A stretch of 64,000 bases of DNA from Hippea maritima DSM 10411 (GTDB taxonomy: Bacteria; Campylobacterota_A; Desulfurellia; Desulfurellales; Hippeaceae). Both the position numbers and the translations under genes were made by a program. Positions 34,741 through 43,215 of the stretch are shown here, in pieces (positions within the stretch are counted from its first letter, which is position 1; each line of letters begins with the position of its first letter). The DNA lies in the NCBI RefSeq assembly GCF_000194135.1, contig NC_015318.1, forward strand, positions 186,001-250,000. Direction: 5' to 3'. The notes beneath the pieces are model-generated. The model made no database searches and was not told the DNA's origin. It saw only the letters and a list, made by a program, of their open reading frames with translations.

Positions 34741-35342
34741 TTACTATAGCCTTGCCTAAAGGGAGGCTGATGGATGAAACTATAGATATATTAAAAGGTG
34801 TAGGAATTGAAGTTGAAATACCATCATCCAGAAGGCTCTTCTTTTTTGATAAAAGCAATAGGTATCGTTTTTTAATTGTTAGGGCTCAAGATGTGGCTAC
34901 CTATGTTGAATATAGTGCTGCAGATTTGGGTATTGTTGGCAAGGATGTTTTAGAAGAGACAAAGAGTGATGTATTTGAGCTTCTGGATTTGGGTATAGGT
35001 TATTGCAAAATGGTGGTCGCAGGTAAAGAACCAGAATGTTTAAATAAAAAAACATCCACAGTTAAAGTGGCAACGAAGTTTGTAAATATTGCAAAGAAGC
35101 ACTTTCTGAAAAAAGGCATGAATGCAGAGATTATAAAATTGTATGGTTCAATAGAGCTTGCCCCCTTGCTTGGCATAGCAGACTGTATTGTCGATATTGT
35201 TTCCACGGGAACAACCTTAAAAGAGAATGGTCTTAGTGTAATCGAGAATATATTTGAATCAACTGCTATTTTGGTTAGCAATAAAATTAGCTACTACACA
35301 AAGAACGTGCAGATAAAGGAGTTTTTAAATCTTATAAAATGA
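34737..35342 (+). CDS. hisG: ATP phosphoribosyltransferase, short form
   Basis: First step of histidine synthesis. At 201 residues it is the short (HisG-S) form, which needs the HisZ regulatory subunit; no hisZ is in the window. Motifs: ALPKGRLMDETIDIL, AADLGIVGKDVLEE, and the PRPP loop IVDIVSTGTTLKENGL. It overlaps murA and the next gene by ATGA at both ends. Confidence 0.96.
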   Translation: MITIALPKGRLMDETIDILKGVGIEVEIPSSRRLFFFDKSNRYRFLIVRAQDVATYVEYSAADLGIVGKDVLEETKSDVFELLDLGIGYCKMVVAGKEPECLNKKTSTVKVATKFVNIAKKHFLKKGMNAEIIKLYGSIELAPLLGIADCIVDIVSTGTTLKENGLSVIENIFESTAILVSNKISYYTKNVQIKEFLNLIK

Positions 35343-35968
35343 AATCCATCGTAGATATATTGAGGTTTTATAAAGATATTGATGTAGAATACCTGAAGCC
35401 TGTAGATATATATACAAAAGAAGAGGAGTTTGAAAAACTAAAAGAGAAAGCCCTTGTATGTAAAGGGTGTGAGCTACATAAAACACGAACCAATGTTGTA
35501 TTTGGTGAGGGAAACATAAATGCTGATTTGATGTTTGTTGGTGAGGCTCCAGGAAGAGACGAAGATGTTCAGGGAAGGCCTTTTGTAGGTAGAGCCGGTA
35601 GACTTCTCCGGGATATACTACGTGATATAGGTATAAAGCCTCAGGATGTCTATATAGCAAATTGCCTAAAATGTAGACCACCAAACAACAGAGATCCTTT
35701 GCCAGAGGAGCTTGTTGCATGTTTTGGGTATCTAAAACAGCAAATCAGTCTAATAAAGCCTAAGATTATAGCAACGCTGGGTAGATATTCAACTTATGAG
35801 CTAACCAATCAAAAAGGCGCCTTGGGCACATTAAGGGGGAAGGTCTTTGTTTATGGAAACATAAAAGTAATTCCGCTTTATCATCCAGCTTATCTTCTGA
35901 GAAACCCAAAAGCTGTAGATGTATTTATTGAAGACTTAAAAAAAGTTAAGCAGTTGTTGGAGCAATGA
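35339..35968 (+). CDS. Uracil-DNA glycosylase, type 4 (Fe-S)
   Basis: A 209-residue family 4 UDG that removes uracil from DNA. Four Cys ligate a [4Fe-4S] cluster: CKGCELHKTR (two) and the later NCLKCRPPNNRD with a further Cys in VACFGYL. The uracil-binding block is FVGEAPGRDEDVQGRPFVGRAGRLLRD and the C-terminal motif is HPAYLLRNP. The N-terminal 45 residues are an extra helical segment found in many members. Family 4 enzymes are frequent in thermophiles and anaerobes. Confidence 0.94.
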   Translation: MKSIVDILRFYKDIDVEYLKPVDIYTKEEEFEKLKEKALVCKGCELHKTRTNVVFGEGNINADLMFVGEAPGRDEDVQGRPFVGRAGRLLRDILRDIGIKPQDVYIANCLKCRPPNNRDPLPEELVACFGYLKQQISLIKPKIIATLGRYSTYELTNQKGALGTLRGKVFVYGNIKVIPLYHPAYLLRNPKAVDVFIEDLKKVKQLLEQ

Positions 35969-37041
35969 AACGCTACCTTTTGATAATCGTTTTTATCTTT
36001 TTTTCTTTTGGCTGTTTTGCCGCCGATATTGTGGTTGTGGCACCATTTAGCGGAGGGTTTTCAAACTATGCTATAGATATGCTCAATGGATTTAAATTAG
36101 CCCTTCCTGCAGGTATTTCCTTATCAAAAGTGGATGAGTTTTCTAAAGATTTTCTTTCTGAAGTAGAATCCTGCAACCCAAGGATAATTATTGGGCCGTT
36201 TATGACAGAGAATGTTGATAATCTTACTGAGGCCTTTTGTAATAAACCTGTGGTTGTTATTTTACCCTTTGCAAGGCCCCGAAAGAGTTGTTTTAATGTA
36301 TTTTATTATGGTTTTAATCCTATAACTGCAGTTCATCAATTATCTCAAAAAATATGCCAAAGCCCAGATAGTAGTATTGTTGTCTTTTATTCTATGGATA
36401 AGCTTAGTAGAAAGGAGAGGGATGTTTTTCTGGATGAGGTTAAAAAATGTGGCGCGCTTAATGTTGTAGACCACCCCCTCCCGTCGTTTGTTAATTTATA
36501 TGGTAATCTCATAAAGGATGTCTTTGATATAGTAAAAGTAGGGAAGATTAGTGGCTTAACTGAAAAAAAAATATTTAAACAACAATTTTTTCCCGATAAA
36601 ATTATAGTGTTTGCTTCGGCACCATCTGTTGTAAATCTTTTAAGTATGCTTGACTATTATGATGTTAAAAGTGGTGGTGTGTTTGTTCTAACAACCAAAA
36701 TGAGTAAAGATTTTGCAAGCTTGAATCTAAGTGCTGTTGAGAATGTTAAAATTATAATACCTTATTTCATTTGCAATAAAGCAAGGCTTAATGTTAATTT
36801 TGTTGATCAATACAGAAAAACCTATGGCGATGACCCGTCTCAGTTTTCTGCTTTAGGTTTTGATATAGGAAACTTACTACTTGAGACATTTGCTGGTAAG
36901 AATTTAAAAGACATAAAAGACGAACAGCTTGTGCTTGGTAGGTTGATGTTCTTTGATGATAGCAACAGAGCTGTTTTGGATTATCCAATTTTAAATGCTA
37001 AAGAGGTGAGGCTGTGCACGAAACAGATATTAAGCAGATAG
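35965..37041 (+). CDS. Periplasmic-binding-protein-like (type I fold) protein with signal peptide
   Basis: A 358-residue exported protein. Residues 1-20 are a signal peptide (cleavage probably after CFAA), after which DIVVVAPFSGGFSNYAIDMLNGFKLAL has the opening of type I solute-binding or LpoA-like proteins, and the C-terminal FSALGFDIGNLLLETF resembles the end of Leu-binding family folds. The mature protein carries seven Cys, suggesting disulfides. No transporter genes are near. It may be a sensor or a cell-wall-synthesis activator; the function is unknown. It overlaps aroB by 28 bases. Confidence 0.7.
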   Translation: MKRYLLIIVFIFFSFGCFAADIVVVAPFSGGFSNYAIDMLNGFKLALPAGISLSKVDEFSKDFLSEVESCNPRIIIGPFMTENVDNLTEAFCNKPVVVILPFARPRKSCFNVFYYGFNPITAVHQLSQKICQSPDSSIVVFYSMDKLSRKERDVFLDEVKKCGALNVVDHPLPSFVNLYGNLIKDVFDIVKVGKISGLTEKKIFKQQFFPDKIIVFASAPSVVNLLSMLDYYDVKSGGVFVLTTKMSKDFASLNLSAVENVKIIIPYFICNKARLNVNFVDQYRKTYGDDPSQFSALGFDIGNLLLETFAGKNLKDIKDEQLVLGRLMFFDDSNRAVLDYPILNAKEVRLCTKQILSR

Positions 37042-38081
37042 ACGTAAAAACGACAAGCCCGTATTCCGTATTTGTGGGTGAATGCATGCTCGATTTTATA
37101 AAAGAGAGGATAAAGGGTAAAAAGAATTTAATACTAACTGATAGCAATGTGTTTTCTTTTCATGAGAAATATCTGAATAACATATCAAAGGATATATTTG
37201 TTCTAAAGGCTGGCGAGGAGAGTAAAAATTACAGAGAACTTTTAAGGATTTATGATTTTTTGATAGACAGAGGCGCTGATAGATATTCAAGACTTGTGTG
37301 TGTTGGAGGTGGAGTAGTTGGTGATATAGGAGGGTTCGCAGCAAGCACTTACATGAGGGGTATTGGGCTTGTTCATGTTCCTACGTCCCTGCTTGCCATG
37401 GTTGATAGCTCTATAGGTGGTAAGACTGCCATAAACTACGGCAACCTTAAAAATATTATAGGAAGTTTTTATCAGCCAGAAGCTGTATTTGTGGATGTTA
37501 GTTTTTTGAAAACACTTCCTGACAGGGAGTATATATCGGCGTTTGCTGAGATTGTAAAATACGGAATTATAAGGGATAAAGAGTTGTTTGAATTTTTAGG
37601 CGCCAATATCAAAGCCATAAGAGATAGAAATGATAAGGTGATTAGACTATTGATAGAGAAAAGTATAAAAAATAAAGTTGAAGTAGTTGAAGCTGACGAG
37701 AAAGAGAAAGGCTTGAGGACTATACTAAATTTTGGCCATACCTTTGCACATGCAATAGAGAGTTTGACAGAATATAAGGTGTATCTACACGGGGAGGCTG
37801 TGGCTATAGGTATGATAATGGCTCTTGGGCTGTCGAAAAGACTTGAGTTGATTGATGATAGCTTGATTAATCAGGTTAGGAGTCTCCTTGAAGGAATGGG
37901 GTTACCTTACAGACTTGATATGGATATTAAAGCTGAAGAAGCGTATGAAATTATGCTTAAAGATAAGAAAAACAAGGAATCGGCTTTGCGTTTTATCTTG
38001 ACAAGGGGGGTGGGTAATTCTATAATCAGCAGCGGTATTGCAAAGGAAGTAATTATGGATGCTATAAATGAAGGCAAGTAA
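37014..38081 (+). CDS. aroB: 3-dehydroquinate synthase
   Basis: Second step of the shikimate pathway, NAD- and metal-dependent. The 355-residue protein starts with GTG after GAGGTGAGG. It has the NAD-binding LVCVGGGVVGDIGGFAASTYMRGI, HVPTSLLAMVDSSIGGKTAINYG, and the metal ligand block NFGHTFAHAIESL with HGEAVAIGM. The first ten residues extend beyond the family's usual start. It overlaps both neighbours. Confidence 0.97.
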   Translation: MHETDIKQIDVKTTSPYSVFVGECMLDFIKERIKGKKNLILTDSNVFSFHEKYLNNISKDIFVLKAGEESKNYRELLRIYDFLIDRGADRYSRLVCVGGGVVGDIGGFAASTYMRGIGLVHVPTSLLAMVDSSIGGKTAINYGNLKNIIGSFYQPEAVFVDVSFLKTLPDREYISAFAEIVKYGIIRDKELFEFLGANIKAIRDRNDKVIRLLIEKSIKNKVEVVEADEKEKGLRTILNFGHTFAHAIESLTEYKVYLHGEAVAIGMIMALGLSKRLELIDDSLINQVRSLLEGMGLPYRLDMDIKAEEAYEIMLKDKKNKESALRFILTRGVGNSIISSGIAKEVIMDAINEGK

Positions 38082-38823
38082 AGGACTGTTAGCTAAACTT
38101 CTATCCTACTACAAAAAGAGAAAAGCCAGAAGCCTTTATTTTTACCCTATTGCTGTTTTATACTACAGAAACAGAGAAAGCGATAAGGCTTATCAGACAT
38201 TGATAGATGGATTACAGCTATATCCAAGATATGCACTTGCTTTAGTGAAGGTGGGCGAAATACTTTTTGGTGAGGGTAGCTATGAGTCTGCCCTTGCCTA
38301 TCTTGAAACTGCTGTAAACATACAAAAAACCAATACGAAGGCATTGAGGTTACTTGGTGAGACTTATGAAAAGCTCTCCAAATTTAACGAGGCTATTAGT
38401 GTTTATGAGAAACTTGCCGTACTTGAACCATCAGATTGGGTTAAAGATAAACTTTTAGAACTCGCATCAAAAGCCAAGCCGGATGAAGAGAAATTAAGCG
38501 AGATAGTGGAAGAGCTTGAGAGTGAACATGAGGATGTGCCAACAATAGAACTTGAGGATGAAGAAGTTCCTGAGAGTGTAGCATTGGATATAGAAGAGGT
38601 GGCTGCAGAGGAAAGTTCTCAAGAAAGCGAGGAAGGGGATGAAGAGGAAGCGACAATAACACTTGCAAAGCTCTATGAAAAACAAGGTTATATAGATGAT
38701 GCAATCAAGGTTTACAGAAAAATACTTGAAAAGGAGCCTGACAATATTGAGGCGAAAAAGGATCTGGATAAACTTATTTCTCAGAGCGGTTTAAATATCG
38801 ATAAGGATGGTAATGATGCGTAG
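38068..38823 (+). CDS. Tetratricopeptide repeat protein
   Basis: A 251-residue cytoplasmic protein. TPR-like units cover about residues 22-135 (for example YPRYALALVKVGEILFGEGSYESALAYLETAVNIQKTNTKALRLLGETYEKL, from about 51) and one more lies at 195-240 (ITLAKLYEKQGYIDDAIKVYRKILEKEPDN). The two parts are linked by a very acidic Glu-rich stretch (about 145-193). It probably serves as a protein-binding scaffold; the partner is unknown. It overlaps aroB by 14 bases and the next gene by 17. Confidence 0.85.
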   Translation: MKASKGLLAKLLSYYKKRKARSLYFYPIAVLYYRNRESDKAYQTLIDGLQLYPRYALALVKVGEILFGEGSYESALAYLETAVNIQKTNTKALRLLGETYEKLSKFNEAISVYEKLAVLEPSDWVKDKLLELASKAKPDEEKLSEIVEELESEHEDVPTIELEDEEVPESVALDIEEVAAEESSQESEEGDEEEATITLAKLYEKQGYIDDAIKVYRKILEKEPDNIEAKKDLDKLISQSGLNIDKDGNDA

Positions 38824-39397
38824 GTTTATTTTTTTGTTTTTGGCTTTGGTGTTTGTTTTAAGCTCATGTTCAATGTTAGAAAAGGTTGGTTTTACAACTT
38901 ATAAGACAGAATATACCCAACTTTTGAAGCGAAGGACAAAAAGCTATACACTCTATAGGGATTTCTCTACTATTGCCAAAATTAAAGTCACTCATTTTAA
39001 TAAAAAACTCTTTAGTTATTATATAAATACTACATCGCATAGTATTAAAGACAAGAGATTTGAATCGTACTTAGATGAATTTGACTCCTATGATATATAC
39101 TACGTAGCATTTTATACACCCGATTTTGACATAAACAACCTCTCGGATAAAAATTCATTCTGGAATACCTATCTTTCTGCGTGTGGTGAGATTTTAAGGC
39201 CGGTTTCTATAGATAGCATTGATACAAATGATTGGCGGAGTAATTGGCTTATATCTGTTGATATGGAAAGATGGGCAAGGGAATATGTTGTTAAGTTTAA
39301 GAGAGTTAATTGTAGAAGGAAGATATTAGCATTTTCGTCTTTTTTGGGAACAGCTATGTTAGATTTTGAAGACGACGATAAGAGCAAAAATAAATAG
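38807..39397 (+). CDS. Putative lipoprotein
   Basis: A 196-residue protein with a lipoprotein signal peptide: FLFLALVFVLSSCSML gives the lipobox LSSC at about residues 18-21. The mature part matches no family I know and is rich in Tyr, Asp and Lys. Three ATGs (38807, 38813, 38816) are possible; AAGGA just upstream does not decide between them. It follows the TPR gene, overlapping it, which suggests joint expression. Envelope location is inferred from the lipobox. Confidence 0.75.
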   Translation: MVMMRRFIFLFLALVFVLSSCSMLEKVGFTTYKTEYTQLLKRRTKSYTLYRDFSTIAKIKVTHFNKKLFSYYINTTSHSIKDKRFESYLDEFDSYDIYYVAFYTPDFDINNLSDKNSFWNTYLSACGEILRPVSIDSIDTNDWRSNWLISVDMERWAREYVVKFKRVNCRRKILAFSSFLGTAMLDFEDDDKSKNK

Positions 39398-39415
39398 AGT
39401 TGGTAGGAGGTTTTG

Positions 39416-40258
39416 ATGGCAAGGATTCTTAAAAAAGAGCAGTGGAGTGATACGATTTTCTCCATGCTTATCGAGGCCAAGGATGTTGCAAAAGCATCCA
39501 AAGCTGGTCAGTTTATAATCCTTATACCGAAGGAGCACGGAGAAAGAGTTCCTTTGACTATTGCAGATTCTTCAAAAGATGAGGGGTGGGTACAAATTGT
39601 TTTTCAGGTTGTTGGTAAAAGTACCTTGGAACTTTCAAGGATGAATGAAGGTGATGAGTTGTATTCTTTTGTTGGTCCGTTAGGCATGCCTTCTGAGGTT
39701 GAGAAGTTCTCAGGAAAGGTTATTATGATTGGTGGTGGTATAGGTATTGCACCTATTCATCCAATCGCAAAAACACTAAAAGATCTTGGCAACCATGTTG
39801 TCTCTATCATCGGTGCAAGAACAGCAGATCTTTTGATAATGGAAGATAAAATGAAAGAAGCTTCAACCGAGCTTATAGTTGCAACAGATGACGGTAGCAA
39901 AGGTAAAAAAGGATTTGTTAATATGGTTCTTGAGGAGCTTTTGGCTACAGAGGCCGATAACGTGGATAGAATTTGGGCTATTGGCCCTCCAATTATGATG
40001 AAGGCCTGCACCGAGTCTGCTAAAAAGTTCAATAAACCTATTATCGTTTCTTTAAACCCAATAATGGTTGACGGAACGGGAATGTGTGGCGCATGTAGGG
40101 TTACCGTGGGCGGAAAAACAAAGTTTGCTTGTGTTGATGGGCCCGAGTTTGATGGTGCTTTGGTTGATTTTGATGAACTTATGGCAAGACAAAGGCAGTA
40201 CAAAGAACAAGAGCAGAAGGCTTTAGAGCTTTATAAAGCAAAGGAGGGTTTGGCATAA
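39416..40258 (+). CDS. FAD/NAD-binding subunit of an NfnA/SudB-like oxidoreductase
   Basis: A 280-residue ferredoxin-NADP reductase fold protein from ATG 39416, with TAGGAGG six bases upstream. The FAD block is RVPLTIADS, the nucleotide block VIMIGGGIGIAPIHPIAKTL, and near the C-terminus MVDGTGMCGACRVTVGG with FACVDGPEFDG forms the [2Fe-2S] site. In this family three Cys and an Asp just before them are the ligands. With the next gene it forms an NfnAB (electron-bifurcating transhydrogenase) or SudBA (sulfide dehydrogenase) pair. The true reaction cannot be read here. Stop and next start overlap (TAATG). Confidence 0.9.
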   Translation: MARILKKEQWSDTIFSMLIEAKDVAKASKAGQFIILIPKEHGERVPLTIADSSKDEGWVQIVFQVVGKSTLELSRMNEGDELYSFVGPLGMPSEVEKFSGKVIMIGGGIGIAPIHPIAKTLKDLGNHVVSIIGARTADLLIMEDKMKEASTELIVATDDGSKGKKGFVNMVLEELLATEADNVDRIWAIGPPIMMKACTESAKKFNKPIIVSLNPIMVDGTGMCGACRVTVGGKTKFACVDGPEFDGALVDFDELMARQRQYKEQEQKALELYKAKEGLA

Positions 40259-41673
40259 TGGCTGAGAGGATAAAACCTGCTGAGAAGTTTAAGAGAGACA
40301 GGGTTCCTATGAAGGAACAGGACCCTAAAGAGAGAGTGAAAAATTTTAATGAGGTTCCATATGGATATAGTTTGGAAGAGGCTATAAAAGAAGCTCAAAG
40401 GTGTTTGCAATGTAAGCCTGCAGCATGTGTTGAGGGTTGTCCTGCAGATGTTCATATCCCTCAATTTATTGATAAGATAATCGATGAGGATATAGAGGCT
40501 GCGTTTAAAGAAATTAAGATAACAAACGCCTTACCTGCTGTCTGCGGAAGGGTTTGTCCTCAGGAAGAGCAGTGCGAGGGTAATTGTGTAATGAATAAAA
40601 AAGGCAAACCTATTGCCATTGGAAGACTTGAAAGGTTTGTTGCTGACTGGGCAAGGGAGCATGGTATTGTTGATGAGGATATAGATGAATCACAAAAGAA
40701 GGGTAAGAAAGTTGCAATAGTTGGCTCTGGCCCTGCGGGTTTGGCCTGTGCAGCTGATTTAGCCAAATTAGGCTATGATGTTACAGTTTTTGAGGCTCTT
40801 CATAAGCCAGGTGGCGTTTTAATTTATGGAATTCCGGAGTTTAGGTTGCCAAAATCCATTGTCAACTATGAGGTTGAGCAAATCAAGAAAATGGGTGTTA
40901 AAATTTATACAGACTACGTTATAGGATATATAAAAACCGTAGACGAGCTTGTTGAGGAATACGATGCAGTATTTTTAGCAAATGGTGCTGGTGCGCCATC
41001 ATTTTTGGGTATTCCTGGTGAGAATTTAAATGGTGTATATTCTGCGAGTGAATTTTTGACAAGGTCTAATCTTATGAGGGCATTTGACTTCCCAGAATTT
41101 GACACTCCTATTCAGGCAGGAAAGAGAGTTGTTGTAATTGGTGGTGGCAACGTTGCCATGGATGCTGTTAGAACAGCAAAAAGGCTCGGAGCTGAAGAGG
41201 CAATAATTGTATATAGAAGAAGTAGAGCAGAAATGCCAGCAAGGGCTGAAGAAATAGAGCATGCAGAAGCTGAAGGCATTAGGTTTGAGCTTCTAACCAA
41301 TCCTATTAGGGTGATAGGCGACGAAAACGGCAATGTTAAAGGCCTTGAATGCGTCAGGATGGAGCTTGGCGAGCCGGATGAATCTGGTAGAAGAAGACCT
41401 GTTCCTATTGAAGGCTCAAATTTTGTGATGGATGTGGACAATGTTATTGTGGCAATCGGACAGAATGCTAACCCTATTGTTGCAAGGAGTGCAACAGGCG
41501 TTGAGACCAATAAATGGGGTTATTTTGTTGCCGATGAGGAGACAGGTAAGACAACCCATCCTAAGGTATGGGCAGGTGGCGATATAGTTACCGGTGCAGC
41601 TACAGTTATTTTAGCTGTTGGGGCAGGTAAAAAGGCAGCTAAGTCTATACATGAAACACTCTCGGCCCAATAG
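40258..41673 (+). CDS. gltA: GltA-type NADPH-dependent glutamate synthase-like / NfnB (SudA) subunit
   Basis: A 471-residue flavoprotein. The N-terminal Fe-S domain has CLQCKPAACVEGCPADVHIPQF and CGRVCPQEEQCEGNC for two [4Fe-4S] clusters. Then VAIVGSGPAGLACAADLAKLGYDVTVFEA (FAD), VVVIGGGNVAMDAVRTAKRLGA (NADPH) and the C-terminal WAGGDIVTGAATVILAVGAGKKAA follow. This matches the large subunit of NfnAB or the sulfide dehydrogenase; databases often name it GltA. Paired with the SudB/NfnA-like gene, a ferredoxin-NADP role is more likely than glutamate synthesis. It ends the 29.9-41.7 kb gene run. Confidence 0.92.
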   Translation: MAERIKPAEKFKRDRVPMKEQDPKERVKNFNEVPYGYSLEEAIKEAQRCLQCKPAACVEGCPADVHIPQFIDKIIDEDIEAAFKEIKITNALPAVCGRVCPQEEQCEGNCVMNKKGKPIAIGRLERFVADWAREHGIVDEDIDESQKKGKKVAIVGSGPAGLACAADLAKLGYDVTVFEALHKPGGVLIYGIPEFRLPKSIVNYEVEQIKKMGVKIYTDYVIGYIKTVDELVEEYDAVFLANGAGAPSFLGIPGENLNGVYSASEFLTRSNLMRAFDFPEFDTPIQAGKRVVVIGGGNVAMDAVRTAKRLGAEEAIIVYRRSRAEMPARAEEIEHAEAEGIRFELLTNPIRVIGDENGNVKGLECVRMELGEPDESGRRRPVPIEGSNFVMDVDNVIVAIGQNANPIVARSATGVETNKWGYFVADEETGKTTHPKVWAGGDIVTGAATVILAVGAGKKAAKSIHETLSAQ

Positions 41674-41683
41674 TTTAAGAAAA

Positions 41684-41727
41684 AATTATAGGGTGTTAGG
41701 TTATATTTAACCTAACACCCTATAATT
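41684..41727. repeat. 20-bp perfect inverted repeat between gltA-like gene and nuoA
   Basis: The arms 41684-41703 and 41708-41727 are exact reverse complements with loop TATT; the core is GGGTGTTAGGTTA / TAACCTAACACCC. No T run follows directly (next bases GTATATAAG). It sits ten bases after the gltA-like stop and 56 before the nuo -35. It may serve as a terminator or processing hairpin, or as a protein-binding palindrome. Confidence 0.9.
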
Positions 41728-41782
41728 GTATATAAGTTAATTAGATTTTTAAGTAAGGTTTAGTTTCATATATTTTTTGTGA

Positions 41783-41810
41783 TTGACACGGTTTTTGTTT
41801 GGTGTAAAAT
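41783..41810 (+). promoter_or_regulatory. Promoter of the nuo operon
   Basis: TTGACA (41783-41788), 16-base spacer, TAAAAT (41805-41810). It leaves about 35 bases of leader before nuoA and its GGGGG-containing ribosome site. Confidence 0.75.
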
Positions 41811-41852
41811 TCAAGCTGGCTTTATGGAAAATAATGGAAAGGGGGTCGGAGT

Positions 41853-42203
41853 ATGACGCAGTGGCTTATTGCTTTTATTTCGGTTATCTTGCTTTTTGTG
41901 ATTTTTGGAGCCATGTTGGCCATTTCTAAGTATCTCGCCCCCAAAGAATACTACCCTGAAAAGTTTGACCTCTACGAGTGCGGATATCCAATGATATCCG
42001 AGCTTGGGCATTTCAATATCCGTTTCTATATCATTGCCATTATGTTTACTCTGTTCGATATAGAAGCGGTATTTATGTATCCCTGGGCGGTCGACTTTAA
42101 GGGTTTAGGTATTCTTGGGGTCATCGAGATGGGTTTGTTCGTTGTAATGGTGTTTGTTGGTTGGATTTACGCCTATAAGAAAGGAGCGTTAGAATGGGAG
42201 TAG
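41853..42203 (+). CDS. nuoA: NADH-quinone oxidoreductase subunit A
   Basis: A 116-residue membrane subunit with three helices. The conserved loop [41 protein letters not shown] (about 33-72) includes the ECG motif that lines the quinone channel. It is first of nuoABCDGHIJKLMN and overlaps nuoB by ten bases. Confidence 0.97.
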   Translation: MTQWLIAFISVILLFVIFGAMLAISKYLAPKEYYPEKFDLYECGYPMISELGHFNIRFYIIAIMFTLFDIEAVFMYPWAVDFKGLGILGVIEMGLFVVMVFVGWIYAYKKGALEWE

Positions 42204-42655
42204 AGAATCCTTGGATAACTACGAAGCTCGACAAGTTGGTTAGTTGGGCAAGATACTCCTCTTTGTGGCCGATGACCTTTGGTCTTGCTTGTTGTGCTAT
42301 CGAGATGATGGCCACAGGTGCATCTCGTTTTGACCTTGATAGATTTGGCGTTGTTTTTAGAGCATCTCCAAGACATTCGGATATTATGATTATAGCCGGT
42401 ACGTTGACCAAAAAGATGGCTATAGCAGCAAGAAAGGTTTACGATCAAATGCCCCATCCAAAATGGGTTATTTCTATGGGTTCTTGTGCTAATACAGGCG
42501 GAATGTTCGATACCTACAGTGTTGTCCAAGGTGTTGATACTATAATGCCTGTGGATGTCTATGTACCTGGTTGTCCTCCAAGGCCAGAGGGGTTGCTTTA
42601 TGGTATTATGAAGCTTCAGGAGAAGATAAGAAGAGAAGGCTCAATGAAAGCTTAA
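42194..42655 (+). CDS. nuoB: NADH-quinone oxidoreductase subunit B
   Basis: A 153-residue peripheral subunit carrying cluster N2, the last Fe-S centre before quinone. Ligands are in [13 protein letters not shown] (tandem Cys), GSCANTGG and [11 protein letters not shown]. The start overlaps nuoA; 14 bases separate it from the nuoC start. Confidence 0.98.
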   Translation: MGVENPWITTKLDKLVSWARYSSLWPMTFGLACCAIEMMATGASRFDLDRFGVVFRASPRHSDIMIIAGTLTKKMAIAARKVYDQMPHPKWVISMGSCANTGGMFDTYSVVQGVDTIMPVDVYVPGCPPRPEGLLYGIMKLQEKIRREGSMKA

Positions 42656-42669
42656 AAAAGGAGAGTCTT

Positions 42670-43200
42670 ATGACAAACGAGGAGTTGTTTGAAAAGATAC
42701 AGTCTAAATTTGGCGAATACATCGTTGAGCATGACACCTTCAGAAATGAGCTATCCGTTACAATAAAAAAAGAAAAACTCCATGAGTTTATGCAGTTTTT
42801 ACACGATGATAGCGAGCTAAAATTTGATTATTTGGTGATGATGACGGCCGTAGACTTCCCGAAGAGAGAAGAGAGGTTTGATTTGGTCTACGAGCTTAGG
42901 TCTATTCCTCATAAAATGATAATGAGGGTAAAAACAAGGACCAAAGAAGATGAAGCAGTTGATAGTGTTTGTGATATTTGGCATTCGGCAAACTGGGACG
43001 AGAGGGAAACCTACGATATGTTTGGCATCAAATTTAACAATCATCCTGATTTAAGAAGGATTTTGATGCCTGAGGATTGGGAAGGCTATCCTCTAAGGAA
43101 GGATTATCCACTTAAAGGGAAACCAGAAGACGATGTATGGTTGGATAAACACCTTCCTGAAGGACAGATTAAAAAGCCCAGACACACAAGGATGCCTTAA
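42670..43200 (+). CDS. nuoC: NADH-quinone oxidoreductase subunit C
   Basis: A 176-residue peripheral subunit. ATG 42670 is preceded by AAGGAGA; the longer frame from 42571 lies inside nuoB and is rejected. The 30-kDa signature [42 protein letters not shown] (about 118-160) is complete. It is separate from nuoD, unlike the fused form of enterobacteria. Confidence 0.97.
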   Translation: MTNEELFEKIQSKFGEYIVEHDTFRNELSVTIKKEKLHEFMQFLHDDSELKFDYLVMMTAVDFPKREERFDLVYELRSIPHKMIMRVKTRTKEDEAVDSVCDIWHSANWDERETYDMFGIKFNNHPDLRRILMPEDWEGYPLRKDYPLKGKPEDDVWLDKHLPEGQIKKPRHTRMP

Positions 43201-43215
43201 TAAGGAGTATGGGAC

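Noticed and set aside
38494-38704. Minus-strand frames opposite the acidic TPR linker
   Set aside because: They are shadows of Glu-rich coding sequence (Leu- and Phe-rich on the reverse strand) and have no ribosome site.
42571-42669. 33-residue N-terminal extension of NuoC
   Set aside because: It lies inside nuoB in another frame; ATG 42670 has AAGGAGA and the family N-terminus.
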